Notes: generated by a model not told the origin, from the sequence alone. DNA of 41,810 nucleotides from Actinomycetes bacterium (GCA_036510875.1 DATCDE010000177.1:1-41810), one strand, 5' to 3'. Numbered from the stretch's first letter, positions 32,104 to 41,466 are shown. Made by a program: numbers and translations.

Positions 32104-33267
32104 GTCCGGGCGGAGGTCATCAGCTGGGCCAGCTCGGGTTCCGGCTCCAGAATGACCACACCTCTACCCACTCGGTCGGTGGGATAGACGAGTCCGCCCG
32201 AGTCCACAAAGACGTCGTTGGACTGAGCCGCGGCCTGCCCGGGAGCGGCCTCCGGCACGAAGTGCGCCACCTCGACGGGGTTCCCGGGCTCGGCGGGGTC
32301 GTAGACCCGTAGCCCGGCACTGAAGTAGGTGGCGAAGACGAGCCGCTCGCTGACGTACGAGCCTGGGCGGTTCACGTGCACGTTGTGGGCACCGAGGCGG
32401 GCATCGGGCCGCGCCATTTCCGGGTCCGGAGGCGGCACGACGCCGACGGCCGCGGGACGCTCCGGGTCCGCCACGTCGATCAGCCGGATCGCGCGTACGG
32501 GAGCGTCGGGGCCGGGGGTCACCTGTTCGTCCGTGGCGACCACGAGCTTGCGGCCCGGCAACGGCAGGAAGGTGTGCGTGCTGCCGCCATCCCAGCACAA
32601 GGTGCTCACCAGCCGAGGATGACACGGGTCGGCGACGTCGAGCACGACCATGTTCGCGTCGTCGTAGCCGAGGTACGCCCGCTCACCGTCGAGCAGCGCG
32701 TGGTGCGCGGCATATCGCCGTCCCCACGGCCAGCCGGCCCGCTCACCGCCGCCGACCCACTGGCCCGGCCACCACCAGCGGCCGGCCTCGACCGGGTCGG
32801 TGGGGTCGGTGGGGTCGAGCACCACCCAGATCCGCTCGTCGAAGCCCTCGGGCGTGGCGAACAGGTAGGCGTAGCGGCCACCGGAGTACACGATCCGGTG
32901 CACCCCGCGGCCGCCCGAGCGCCAGAACCGATCTGTGTGGGGCCAGGGGGTCGTCGAGCCGGTAGACCGCGAGGCCCGCGGAGGTTCCCCCCTGGCCGCG
33001 GAACGGGAAGTCCTCGTGGTTGACCAGCAGCAGACCGTCCCCCACCTGGACCTTGTGGGTGTGGGTGCGGGGTGGCGCCGACCACTGGCCGACCAGGCGT
33101 GGCGCCGCGGGATCGGTCACGTCAAGGATGGACGTGCCCTGGCCGCTCGGGCCATGGTGCCGCACGTACAGCGCATGCTCGTGACGCAGCACCTGCATGG
33201 CGTCGCCGCTGCCGGCCAGGTCGTGATGACCGAGCAGCCGCAGCCCGTGTGCGGTCACCGCCCGCAT
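32100..33267 (-). pseudogene. LVIVD-repeat beta-propeller protein, frameshifted
   Basis: Frame one runs from ATG 33267 (GGAGGA upstream) with repeats such as HHDLAGSGDAMQVLRHEHALYV, SILDVTDPAAPRLVGQW and VYRLDDPLAP. The rest continues in another frame: FWRSGGRGVHRIVYSGGRYAYLFATPEGFDERIWVVLDPTDPTDPVEAG and on to the stop at 32100. The bridge TQIG lies in the third frame, so two single-base losses between about 32930 and 32945 are the simplest cause. The intact form is a secreted or cytosolic beta-propeller of about 390 residues whose role is unclear. The stop overlaps the next ATG. Confidence 0.75.
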
Positions 33268-33292
33268 GCTGGCTCCTCCGGCTGGGTCGGGG

Positions 33293-33673
33293 CTAGGCCA
33301 GGGGCCCGGCCAGCTCCTCGATGTTCATGACGAGGTCGGGATGCGGTGAGAAGCAGACGAGCAGCATCTTTGGCTCCCGGGTCGGGCAGCGTGGCGTGCG
33401 GGGTACCCGCGGGAATGAGCACGGTGTCGCCAGCCTGCAGTGGGGTGTGCTCGCCGTCCGCCCAGAGTGCACCGTGCCCGGAGACGACGTACCCGCCTCG
33501 GCCGAGTGGGCGTGGACGTGCGGCGCCCGGTTCGGGTCGTGGACCAGCCGGACGATGCGAACGCTGACGTTCGCGTCGTCCAGGCCGGCGACGGCCCGGA
33601 ACGGATCCGCCGAGGCACGGCCGGGCAGCGCCGCGAACTCCAGTGTCGCCGACCGGACCACCGTCGGTTTCAC
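33293..33673 (-). pseudogene. Cupin protein with two compensating frameshifts
   Basis: Frame A from GTG 33673 gives VRIVRLVHDPNRAPHVHAHSAEA (first cupin motif with HxH and Glu). Frame B then gives GYVVSGHGALWADGEHTPLQAGDTVLIPAGTPHATLPD (second motif). Frame A resumes with MLLVCFSPHPDLVMNIEELAG. A lost base near 33491-33500 and an extra base in an AAA run near 33369-33373 explain this; the first frame never stops, so a mostly garbled protein is made. The GTG overlaps the oxidoreductase stop (GTGA). Members act on sugars or small organic acids; the substrate is unknown. Confidence 0.72.
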
Positions 33674-34678
33674 GGGGCTCCGATGCGCTCACCGGCGGCG
33701 TCGAGGACCTCGGAGATCTCCACGGCAGCGCCGTTACGGGAGTTGGAGAGCAGCACGGCCTCCACGACCGCCAGAGCTCGGACCGCTTCGGTGGCCCCTA
33801 CCTCCACCTGGGCCTGGCCACGGATCGCCAACGCGAACTCCTCCAGCTGCTCGCGGAACATGTCCGTGCGGGGGAGGTCCAACGGGGTCCGTTTCGCCTC
33901 GCCATAGGTCTGTGACAGCAACGTTCTGAAGTCGTCCACCTCATCGGCGGCATCCCAGTGCGTGAAGTCCAGGTCGTAAATGAGGTTGGCCTTGGTGCCC
34001 TGCAGAGTCAGCGTGTAGACGCCGGGTGACGCCCAGCCGGTGACGAGGTAGCCAAGCGACCCGGACTCGAACTCCAGGATCGCCATGACCGCGTCCGGCA
34101 CCTCGGCCTGCGTGTAGAGGCGCCGTGCGGCGGCCTGCACCGAGCGGACCGGGCCAAGCAGGTGCTGCAGGGTGTCGGCGTGGTGCACGCCGAGCTGGAT
34201 GAAGGCACCGCCGGGGCTCTTGCTCGCGTTGTACCGCCAGGTGGCCGGCGTGAGCTCGAGGCCGCGTTCGTTGGAGAAGTTGGCCTCGGCAAGCGACACC
34301 GGGCCGAGGTCGCCGCTGTCGATCCACTGGCGCATCTGCCGGTGTCCGGACAGCCGCCGCGAGCTGTGCCCCACTGCGAACACCACGCCGACTCCTCCAC
34401 GACGTCGCGGATCGCCACGGCGTCATCCAGCGTGTGTGCGATCGACTTGTCCATGTAGACCGGCTTTCCCGCCTCCAGCGCCTGGGTGATCAGGGGGCGG
34501 TGCGTGTCGTTGGGAGTCGTCAGCAGGATGCCCTCGACCTCGTCGTCCGCCAGCAGCTCCTCGAGGGTCGCCGCCGATCGGGGAATGCCGAACTCGTCAC
34601 GGAAGGCCTCCCGCTTCGACTCGTCCCGGCTGTAGCAGCTCACCAGCTCGATGACGTCGCCGCGCTGAGCCCCGCGTG
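33670..34678 (-). pseudogene. Gfo/Idh/MocA oxidoreductase, 5'-truncated and frameshifted
   Basis: The sequence from VIELVSCYSRDESKREAFRDEFG through TTPNDTHRPLITQALEAGKPVYMDKSIAHT and DVVEES is the NAD(P)-binding half. The first ~25 residues with GxGxxG are missing. Near 34388-34392 one base is lost, and the frame changes to VVFAVGHSSRRLSGHRQMRQWIDSG and the C-terminal domain (LGVHHADTLQHLLGPVRSV onward). Upstream of about 34680 the sequence belongs to a LysR gene on the other strand. It would have oxidised a sugar or inositol derivative. No start codon or promoter remains. Confidence 0.78.
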
Positions 34679-34681
34679 TCG

Positions 34682-35269
34682 CCGCCCTGCGCGACGAGCG
34701 GGAGGACCGCCTCCGGGTCGCCGCGTCGATGACGGTCGCCGACCATCTCGTCCCCGTGTGGCTGGTCCGCTTCCACGCCGTCCAGCCCTCGTCGTCCATG
34801 GCACTGCGGGTGGCCAACTCGGCGACCGTGGCCGCCCCGGTCCGGGACGGCGAGGCGGACATCGGCTTCGTCGAGGGCTCGCGCGCCCCGTCCGGGCTGC
34901 GCGCGCGAACGGTCGGCCACGACGAGCTGGTCGTCGTGGTGGCGCCGGCCCACTCCGAGGCCCGTCGCCGACGGCCGCGCTCCGCGGCCGAGCTGGTCGC
35001 CGCCCGCTGATCTTGCGGGAGCGCGGCTCAGGGACCAGGGAGGCGTTGGAGCGTGCCCTCGCCGCACACGGGCACCGGCCGACCGCCGGCGAGGGGGCGG
35101 CCGTACTCAGCCGGCTGGCCGTGAGCTCGGAGCTGGCCGACGGCCGGCTGGTCGCCGTCCGACCGCGGAGCTGACGCTGCGGCGACGGTTCCGGGCGGTG
35201 CGGCGGTCCGGACGCACCCCCGGCGGCGGCGCCGACGTCCTGCTCGCCCTCGCCCTGCGGTCCGGCTGA
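34682..35269 (+). pseudogene. LysR-family regulator remnant
   Basis: Only the part after the DNA-binding domain survives. It opens without a start codon at LRDEREDRLRVAASMTVADHLVPVWLVRFHAVQP and continues ALRVANSATVAAPVRDGEADIGFVEG and ELVVVVAPAHS. A lost base near 35005-35010 shifts to PLILRERGSGTREALERALAAHG. About 20 residues are missing before AVLSRLAVSSELADGRLVAV. A third shift near 35157-35162 gives LTLRRRFRAVRRSGRTPGGG to the stop. The HTH is gone. It faces the truncated oxidoreductase head to head, so one deletion removed both 5' ends and the shared promoter. Confidence 0.78.
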
Positions 35270-35379
35270 TGGTCCGCGCCGCTCCACAGGCTGGGCCCCG
35301 GCATGACGCCGCACCCACAGTCAGGGCATGATCGCCCGACACCGAGCACCCAGCACCTGGCCCACCCGGAGGTTCTGCT

Positions 35380-38073
35380 GTGACGACGTACCTGTACGAC
35401 TTCACCGAGGGTGACAAGGACCAGAAGGATCTGCTCGGGGGCAAGGGCGCCAACCTGGCGGAGATGACGAGGCTCGGCCTGCCGGTACCTCCCGGCTTCA
35501 CGATCACGACCCAGGCCTGCCGCGAGTACCTGGCGGACGGCGTGGAGCCGGCCGCGCTGAGGGTCCAGGTGACCATGGCGCTGCGGCGCCTCGAGGACAT
35601 CACCGGACGGCGGGTCGGCGACGTGTCCGACCCCCTGCTGGTCAGCGTGCGGTCCGGGGCGAAGTTCTCCATGCCCGGGATGATGGAGACGGTCCTCAAC
35701 GTCGGGCTGAACGACTACTCGGTGCAGGGCCTGGCCGAGGCGGCCAACAACCCGCGGTTCGCCTGGGACTCCTACCGGCGGCTGATCCAGATGTTCGGCA
35801 AGACGGTCCTGGGCATCGAGGGCGACATGTTCGCCTCGGCGCTTGACGCCGCGAAGGCGGCGGCCGGCGTCACCGCCGACGTCGACCTCGGCGCCGACGC
35901 GATGCACGGCCTGGTGGAGACGTTCAAGGCCATGGTCCTCGAGCACACCGGCCGCGAGTTCCCCCAGGACCCGCGCGAGCAGCTAGACCTCGCCGTTCGG
36001 GCGGTCTTCGAGTCGTGGAACACCGAGCGGGCCCGGCTGTACCGCCGCCGCGAGCGGATCCCGCACGACCTGGGCACGGCGGTCAACGTGGTCGCCATGG
36101 TGTTCGGCAACCTGGGCGAGACCTCCGGGACCGGCGTCTGCTTCACCCGCGACCCGGCCACCGGCCGGCAGGGGGTGTACGGCGACTACCTGCAAAACGC
36201 GCAGGGCGAGGATGTGGTGGCCGGCATCCGCAACACCTTGTCACTCGAGGACTTCGCCACCCTGGACCCGGCCTCCTACGCGGAGCTGCGGGCCATCATG
36301 CGGCGCCTGGAGACCCACTACCGGGACCTGTGCGACATCGAGTTCACCGTCGAGCGCGGCAAGCTGTGGATGCTGCAGACCCGGGTAGGCAAGCGGACCG
36401 CAGCGGCCGCCTTCCGGATCGCCGTCCAGCTGGTCGACGAGGGACTCATCACGCTGGACGAGGCGCTCGTCCGAGTGTCCGGCGGGCAACTGGCCCAGTT
36501 GATGTTCCCGCAGTTCGATGCCACCGCCCCTCGAACGGCGATGACCCGTGGGATGGCCGCCTCCCCCGGAGCGGCGGTCGGCCGGGTGGTCTTCGACGCG
36601 GCCACCGCCGTGGAGTGGACGGCGCGAGGCGAGCAGGTGGTGCTGCTGCGCCGGGAGACCAACCCGGACGACCTCGAGGGCATGATCGCCGCAGCCGGGA
36701 TCCTGACGTCGCGCGGGGGCAAGACCTCTCATGCGGCCGTGGTCGCCCGCGGCATGGGCAAGACGGCGGTGTGCGGAGCAGAGTCGCTGGAGGTCGACCC
36801 GGTGGCTCGGGTCGCGCGGGCCGGTGGCCACCAGGTGGTCGAGGGCGACGTGCTGTCGATCGACGGGTCGACCGGCGAGGTGTTCGTCGGTGAGCTGCCG
36901 GTCGTGGCGTCACCCGTGGTCCGCTACCTCGAGGTGGGACTGGCCGCCGCCCTGGACGGGGCCGACGAGCAGACCGCCGAGCTGGTCGTCGCGGTGGACC
37001 GGCTGCTCGCCCACGCCGACGCCGCGCGGCGGCTGCGCGTGCGGGCCAACGCCGACACCGCCGAGGACGCCGCTCGAGCGCGGCACCTGGGCGCCGAGGG
37101 CATCGGGCTGTGCCGGACCGAGCACATGTTCCTCGGCGAGCGCCGGGTGCTCATCGAGAGGGTGATCCTGGCCGAGTCGACCGAGGCGCGGGCGGAGTCG
37201 CTGGCCGCGCTGCTGCCGTTGCAGCGCGCCGACTTCACCGAGCTGCTCGAGATCATGGACGGCTTGCCGGTAACCATCCGGCTGCTCGACCCCCCGCTGC
37301 ACGAGTTCCTGCCGGACCGGGCCGACCTGCTGGTCCGGGTCGCGCTCGCCGAGGAGCGCGGCGAGCCGAACGAGGGTGACCTGCGGCTGCTGGCCGCCGT
37401 CGAGCGGCTGCACGAGTCCAACCCGATGCTGGGGCTGCGCGGGGTCCGGCTGGGCCTCGTCGTCCCTGGCCTGTTCGCCCTGCAGGTGCGGGCGATCGCC
37501 GAGGCCGCGGCCAGCCGGATCCAGGCCGGGGGCGACCCACGCGTGGAGATCATGGTGCCGCTCGTCGGCTCGGTCATGGAGCTGCACCTGATCCGCGACG
37601 AGACGGACGGGATCATCGCCGACATCGCCGCGCGCGAGGGGGTCGCGCTCTCCATCCCGATCGGCACCATGATCGAGCTGCCGCGGGCCGCGCTCACCGC
37701 CGGCCGCATCGCGGAGGTGGCCGAGTTCTTCTCGTTCGGCACCAACGACCTCACCCAGACCACGTGGGGATTCTCCCGCGACGATGTGGAGGCCGCGTTC
37801 TTCGCCGCCTACCTGGAGAAGGGCGTCTTCACGGTCTCCCCCTTCGAGACCCTGGACGCCGACGGAGTCGGCGAGCTGGTGCGCATCGCGGTCGAACGTG
37901 GACGGGCCCGCCGGCCGGATCTGCACCTGGGCGTCTGCGGCGAGCACGGCGGGGACCCGGAGTCGATTCACTTCTTCCATGAGGTGGGCCTGGACTACGT
38001 CTCGTGCTCGCCGTTCCGGATCCCGGTCGCCCGGCTCGAGGCCGGCCGAGCCGCCCTCAGTCCGCTGGGCTGA
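35380..38073 (+). CDS. ppdK: Pyruvate, phosphate dikinase
   Basis: The 897-residue enzyme has the full three-part plan. The N-terminal ATP-grasp domain (about 1-340) includes LLGGKGANLAEMTRLGLPVPPGFTI and SVRSGAKFSMPGMMETVLN. The swivelling His domain has LTSRGGKTSHAAVVARGMGK with catalytic His451. The C-terminal TIM barrel has EGIGLCRTEHMF, SFGTNDLTQTTWGFSRDD and catalytic Cys853 in VCGEHGGDPES. It interconverts pyruvate + ATP + Pi with PEP + AMP + PPi. GTG 35380 has GGAGG 7 nt upstream. The reading frame is clean, in contrast to the damaged genes just before it. Confidence 0.96.
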   Translation: MTTYLYDFTEGDKDQKDLLGGKGANLAEMTRLGLPVPPGFTITTQACREYLADGVEPAALRVQVTMALRRLEDITGRRVGDVSDPLLVSVRSGAKFSMPGMMETVLNVGLNDYSVQGLAEAANNPRFAWDSYRRLIQMFGKTVLGIEGDMFASALDAAKAAAGVTADVDLGADAMHGLVETFKAMVLEHTGREFPQDPREQLDLAVRAVFESWNTERARLYRRRERIPHDLGTAVNVVAMVFGNLGETSGTGVCFTRDPATGRQGVYGDYLQNAQGEDVVAGIRNTLSLEDFATLDPASYAELRAIMRRLETHYRDLCDIEFTVERGKLWMLQTRVGKRTAAAAFRIAVQLVDEGLITLDEALVRVSGGQLAQLMFPQFDATAPRTAMTRGMAASPGAAVGRVVFDAATAVEWTARGEQVVLLRRETNPDDLEGMIAAAGILTSRGGKTSHAAVVARGMGKTAVCGAESLEVDPVARVARAGGHQVVEGDVLSIDGSTGEVFVGELPVVASPVVRYLEVGLAAALDGADEQTAELVVAVDRLLAHADAARRLRVRANADTAEDAARARHLGAEGIGLCRTEHMFLGERRVLIERVILAESTEARAESLAALLPLQRADFTELLEIMDGLPVTIRLLDPPLHEFLPDRADLLVRVALAEERGEPNEGDLRLLAAVERLHESNPMLGLRGVRLGLVVPGLFALQVRAIAEAAASRIQAGGDPRVEIMVPLVGSVMELHLIRDETDGIIADIAAREGVALSIPIGTMIELPRAALTAGRIAEVAEFFSFGTNDLTQTTWGFSRDDVEAAFFAAYLEKGVFTVSPFETLDADGVGELVRIAVERGRARRPDLHLGVCGEHGGDPESIHFFHEVGLDYVSCSPFRIPVARLEAGRAALSPLG

Positions 38074-38094
38074 CGGGAGTCCCCGGCCCCGGCA

Positions 38095-38325
38095 TCAGCA
38101 CAGTGCTGAGGATCCGGCGCCGACGACCTCGTTCAGGTCGGCGCGCTGCTCGCGAAGCTCGTCGTCGTCGGCCAACACCCCGGCGACGAACGCACCGAAG
38201 GCCGCCGGGTGCTCGGCCGGGCTCACCTTCCGCAGCTCGTCCGGGTCGACCGAGGCCTGCTCCCCGGTGATCGACGGTGCACGAATGGTGCGCCGAAGGT
38301 TCGCGCTGGTCGACGCGCTGGTCGG
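38095..38325 (-). other. Orphan C-terminal coding fragment
   Basis: A minus-strand frame of 76 codons ends at TGA 38095 and has strong G/C third-position bias. It reads PSITGEQASVDPDELRKVSPAEHPAAFGAFVAGVLADDDELREQRADLNEVVGAGSSALC. It has no normal start except GTG 38226, which gives 43 residues. It looks like the end of a soluble helical protein whose front has been replaced by the thioesterase promoter region. No family recognised. Confidence 0.4.
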
Positions 38326-38338
38326 CTACGTTCGTCCG

Positions 38339-39115
38339 GTGACCGACTCGTTCTACGTCCCACTCGGCGACGACCGCTGGCGGGCCACGGTGAACACAAC
38401 CGGCCCGTGGGACGCCCGGCACCAGCACGGCGGCCCGCCTGGCGCGCTGCTGGCTCGGGCGGTCGAGCAGTGCGAGCCGCGCGAGGACGCCGTGGTGGCC
38501 AGGGTGACCGTCGAGATCCTCGGCGGGATCCCGGTCGGCGAGCTGGTGCTCACCTCGCGGGTGGCCCGTCCAGGGCGGCGGGTCGAGCTCGTGGAAGCCA
38601 GCCTCGCGGCCGGCGGCCGGACCGTCGCGAGGGCGACCGCGTGGCGGGTCCAGCGGTCCGCGGGTGTGCACATCGCGCCCCGGCACCCGATGCCGGCCCC
38701 GCTGCCCGACCCGACGACTGACTGGGAGACACCCGAGGGCTGGATCGACGGCTACCTGTCGGCCGTGGAGTGGCGTACGACCGGCGGCCGGTTCGACCAG
38801 CCCGGCCCGGGCGCGGTCTGGACCCGGCTGCGCCACCCGCTGGTCCCCGACGAGGAGCCCACCGGCCTACAAAGGGTCATGGCCGTGGCGGACTCCGGCA
38901 GCGGGATCTCCAGCGAGCTGGACCAGCGCAGGTGGCACTTCATCAACCCCGAGCTCACCGTGCACCTGCACCGGATCCCCGCGGGTGAGTGGATCTGCCT
39001 GGACGCCGTCACCACGATCTCCGACGGCGGCGTCGGCCTCGCGACGTCCGTGCTGTCCGACGTCGACGGCCCGGTGGGGGTTGGCGCGCAGTCGCTGCTG
39101 GTGGCTCCGCGATAG
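38339..39115 (+). CDS. TesB-like double-hotdog acyl-CoA thioesterase
   Basis: The 258-residue protein has two hotdog halves. The first has WDARHQHGGPPGALLARAVEQC and VARVTVEILGGIPVGELVLTSRVARPGRRVELVEASL. The second has VMAVADSGSGISSELDQRRWHFINPELTVHLHRIPAGEWICLDAVT and the ending GVGLATSVLSDVDGPVGVGAQSLLV. The Asp and Thr/Gln positions fit TesB-like thioesterases; the acyl substrate is unknown. GTG 38339 follows a TACGTT -10 box by 6 nt (leaderless), so the longer open frame upstream is not coding for this protein. Confidence 0.85.
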   Translation: MTDSFYVPLGDDRWRATVNTTGPWDARHQHGGPPGALLARAVEQCEPREDAVVARVTVEILGGIPVGELVLTSRVARPGRRVELVEASLAAGGRTVARATAWRVQRSAGVHIAPRHPMPAPLPDPTTDWETPEGWIDGYLSAVEWRTTGGRFDQPGPGAVWTRLRHPLVPDEEPTGLQRVMAVADSGSGISSELDQRRWHFINPELTVHLHRIPAGEWICLDAVTTISDGGVGLATSVLSDVDGPVGVGAQSLLVAPR

Positions 39116-39131
39116 GCCGGCGCCTGCCCGC

Positions 39132-39881
39132 TCAGCTGCGCAGGTACGAGGCTCCGTTGACGTCGACGATCGTCCCGCTGGAGAACCTGGCCTCGGGCGA
39201 GGCCAGCCAAAGCACCGCGGTGGCCACCTCCTCGGGCCTGGCCACGCGGCCGAACGGGGACTGCGCGCGCACCGCGTCACCGCCCGGCCCGTCGAGCGCC
39301 TCACGGGCCATGTCGGTCTGGACGAATCCGGGCGCCACCGTGCTCACCGAAATGCCATGACCGGCCAGCGCGACCGCCATCGACTGGCCGAAGGCGTTGA
39401 GCCCGGCCTTGGACGCCGCATAGGCGGGTGCGTTCGGCTCCCCTCGGAAGGCGCCGCGGCTGGAGACGTTGACGACCGCACCACCTCCAGCGGCGATGAG
39501 GTGCGGGACGGCGCAGAAGGTGCAGTTGGCCGCGGCCTGCAGGTTGACCGCCAGCGTGGCCGCCCAGGCCTGCTGCCAGTCGAGGTAGGTGGTGCCCGTC
39601 GGAGGATGGGCGAGGAACACGCCGGCGTTGTTGACCAGCACGTCCAGGCCGCCGAGCCCGGCCGCCGCGGCGTCGACGGCGCGCAGGGTCTGCTCGGGGT
39701 CGGCCAGGTCGGCTCGCACGGCGAGGTGTCCGTCGCCGGGCAGCCCGTCCAGGGTCCGGGCGGCCTGGCCCTCGGACCTCCAGTAGTGCACCGCCACCCG
39801 ATCGCCCGCCGCCGCGAACGCCTGGGCCACCGCCCGGCCGATCCCGCGCGACCCGCCCGTGACGAGGACGGCGCGGCTCAC
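39132..39881 (-). CDS. Short-chain dehydrogenase/reductase (FabG-like)
   Basis: The 249-residue enzyme has the classical SDR marks: VTGGSRGIGRAVAQAF (cofactor), LVNNAGVFLA, VNVSSRG, the catalytic YAASK and VAPGFVQTDMA. An Arg-containing segment after the second strand (HYWRSEGQ) suggests NADPH preference. It would reduce a keto group or oxidise an alcohol. GTG 39881 is preferred because GGAGG lies 7 nt upstream; it overlaps the aminotransferase stop (GTGA). A GTG 6 nt earlier is possible. Confidence 0.88.
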   Translation of the reverse strand: MSRAVLVTGGSRGIGRAVAQAFAAAGDRVAVHYWRSEGQAARTLDGLPGDGHLAVRADLADPEQTLRAVDAAAAGLGGLDVLVNNAGVFLAHPPTGTTYLDWQQAWAATLAVNLQAAANCTFCAVPHLIAAGGGAVVNVSSRGAFRGEPNAPAYAASKAGLNAFGQSMAVALAGHGISVSTVAPGFVQTDMAREALDGPGGDAVRAQSPFGRVARPEEVATAVLWLASPEARFSSGTIVDVNGASYLRS

Positions 39882-41077
39882 CGGCACGCCTCCGCCACCG
39901 CCGCGAGCAGCCGGTCGATGTCCTCGGCACTCGTGTAAGGCGCCAGGCCGGCCCGGACCGCACCCGCATCGCCCAGGCCCATCCAGCGCGCCGCCTCGAT
40001 GGCGTAGAAGCTGCCGGCCGGGGCGTTGACCTTCCGCTCGGCGAGCAGCTCGTAGACCTCCTGCGGCGTTCGGCCGCGCACGGAGAACAGCGCGGTCGGC
40101 GTTCGGCGGTCCGGCGCTCCGTGCAGCGTGACGCCGTCCAGCGCCACCAGTCCCGCCCGCAGCCGGTCGAACAGGACGTCCTCGTAGGCGTCCACCTCGG
40201 CCATGGAGGCGAGCAGCCGGGACCGACGGTCACCGGTTCCGGGGACCAGGTCGGCGATGAAGTCCACCGCGGCCGTAGTGCCGGCGAGCAGCTCGTAGGG
40301 CAACGTGCCGAGCTCGAACCGCTCGGGGACGACGTCCGCTGACGGCAGCAGCTTGTCGGGGTGGATCGTCTCCAGCAGCGCCGGGTCGGCGACCACCGCG
40401 CCCAGGTGCGGTCCGAAGAACTTGTACGGCGAGCAGGCGAGGAAGTCCGCGCCGATGGCGGCCATGTCCACCGGGACGTGCGGCGTGAGATGCACGCCGT
40501 CCACGTAGACCAGCGCGCCGACGCCGTGCGCGGCCGCGGCGATCGCAGCGACATCCGGTCGGGTGCCCAGCAGGTTGGACGCCGCCGTCACGGCGAGCAG
40601 CCGGGTGTGCTCGGAGAGCAGGTCGGCAACCGCGCGGACCGGCAGCTCGCCGCTGTCTCGGTCGAACTCCGCCCAGCGCACGGTCGCCCCGACCGCCTGA
40701 GCCGCCTGCACCCACGGCCGGATGTTCGCGTCATGGTCGAGTCGGGTCACCACGATCTCGTCCGCCGGCCCCCACTGCTTCGCGAGCGCACGGGACAGGT
40801 CGTACGTCAGCTGGGTCATCGAACGGCCGAAGACCACGCCAGCCGGCGTGCCCCCGACAAGGTCGGCCATGGCAGCCCGTGCCGACCCGACGGCCGCCTC
40901 GGCCCGCCGCTCCGCCTCGGTGACCACCCCGCGGTTGGCGACCCCGGAGCACAGCGTGTCGGCGACCGCGGCGCCGACCTGGGTCGGCACCTGGGACCCG
41001 CCGGGACCGTCGAAGTGCGCCACCCCCGCACTGAGCGCGGGGAAGGACGCACGGACCTGGGCGACGTCGAGAACCAT
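39878..41077 (-). CDS. Class V aminotransferase (cysteine desulfurase-like)
   Basis: The 399-residue PLP enzyme has FDGPGGSQVP near the start, VVFGRSMTQLTYDLSRAL, RLDHDANIRPWVQAA, AVTAASNLLGTRPDVAAIAAAAH, YVDGVHLTPHVPVD and the Schiff-base Lys in ACSPYKFFGPHLG (about 218). The active Cys loop of true IscS/NifS is not seen, so it may be a selenocysteine-lyase/SufS-like or isopenicillin-epimerase-like branch with another substrate. GAGGAT lies 6 nt before ATG 41077. It forms a two-gene unit with the SDR. Confidence 0.85.
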   Translation of the reverse strand: MVLDVAQVRASFPALSAGVAHFDGPGGSQVPTQVGAAVADTLCSGVANRGVVTEAERRAEAAVGSARAAMADLVGGTPAGVVFGRSMTQLTYDLSRALAKQWGPADEIVVTRLDHDANIRPWVQAAQAVGATVRWAEFDRDSGELPVRAVADLLSEHTRLLAVTAASNLLGTRPDVAAIAAAAHGVGALVYVDGVHLTPHVPVDMAAIGADFLACSPYKFFGPHLGAVVADPALLETIHPDKLLPSADVVPERFELGTLPYELLAGTTAAVDFIADLVPGTGDRRSRLLASMAEVDAYEDVLFDRLRAGLVALDGVTLHGAPDRRTPTALFSVRGRTPQEVYELLAERKVNAPAGSFYAIEAARWMGLGDAGAVRAGLAPYTSAEDIDRLLAAVAEACR

Positions 41078-41206
41078 GCGGACATCCTCTCCACCGAGCC
41101 CTGGGCCCCGGCCGAGGGGCCCCCGGACCGGTCGCGTGACGCTCACCACGCGGCGGCGTGTCCGTTACCCGCTGTCCACGGGCGAGGGGCACCATGGAAA
41201 CCGGGA

Positions 41207-41241
41207 ACGGGCCCCTCGATGTATGAGATCGAGGGGCCCGT
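41207..41241. terminator. Strong 14-bp hairpin
   Basis: ACGGGCCCCTCGAT pairs perfectly with ATCGAGGGGCCCGT around the 7-nt loop GTATGAG. It lies in a 481-nt region without a supported gene (41078-41558), downstream of the PucR remnant on the minus strand, and 130 nt upstream of the class V aminotransferase start. It most likely ends a transcript from the right and insulates the aminotransferase unit. Confidence 0.6.
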
Positions 41242-41466
41242 CCGCGTCTCGGTGTCAACCTCGTAGCCGGCGAACCGACCCGCCCGTCCACTCTCCGTGA
41301 CGCACACCACCGAGTTCGTGAGCCCCGTCAGGTGGCCGGTCTCCCGGTTCCCCTCCGCTCCGGACCTTGCGGCCCGGTCGGCCCGCCGTTCCCGTCGGCG
41401 TGGGGCTATGTCTAGTCGGTGAAGCCGATGCTCCGCAAGGGTTTTCCCGGAACTCGCATCAACGTA

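Noticed and set aside
33400-33420. GGGGTACCCGCGGG near the cupin gene as a fourth CsoR-type site
   Set aside because: The arms are in the opposite order (GGGTACCC rather than TACCC...GGGTA), so it does not match the operator pattern.
37784-38338. Plus-strand frame leading into the thioesterase from inside ppdK
   Set aside because: It is a shifted shadow of ppdK; the thioesterase has its own -10 box and GTG at 38339.
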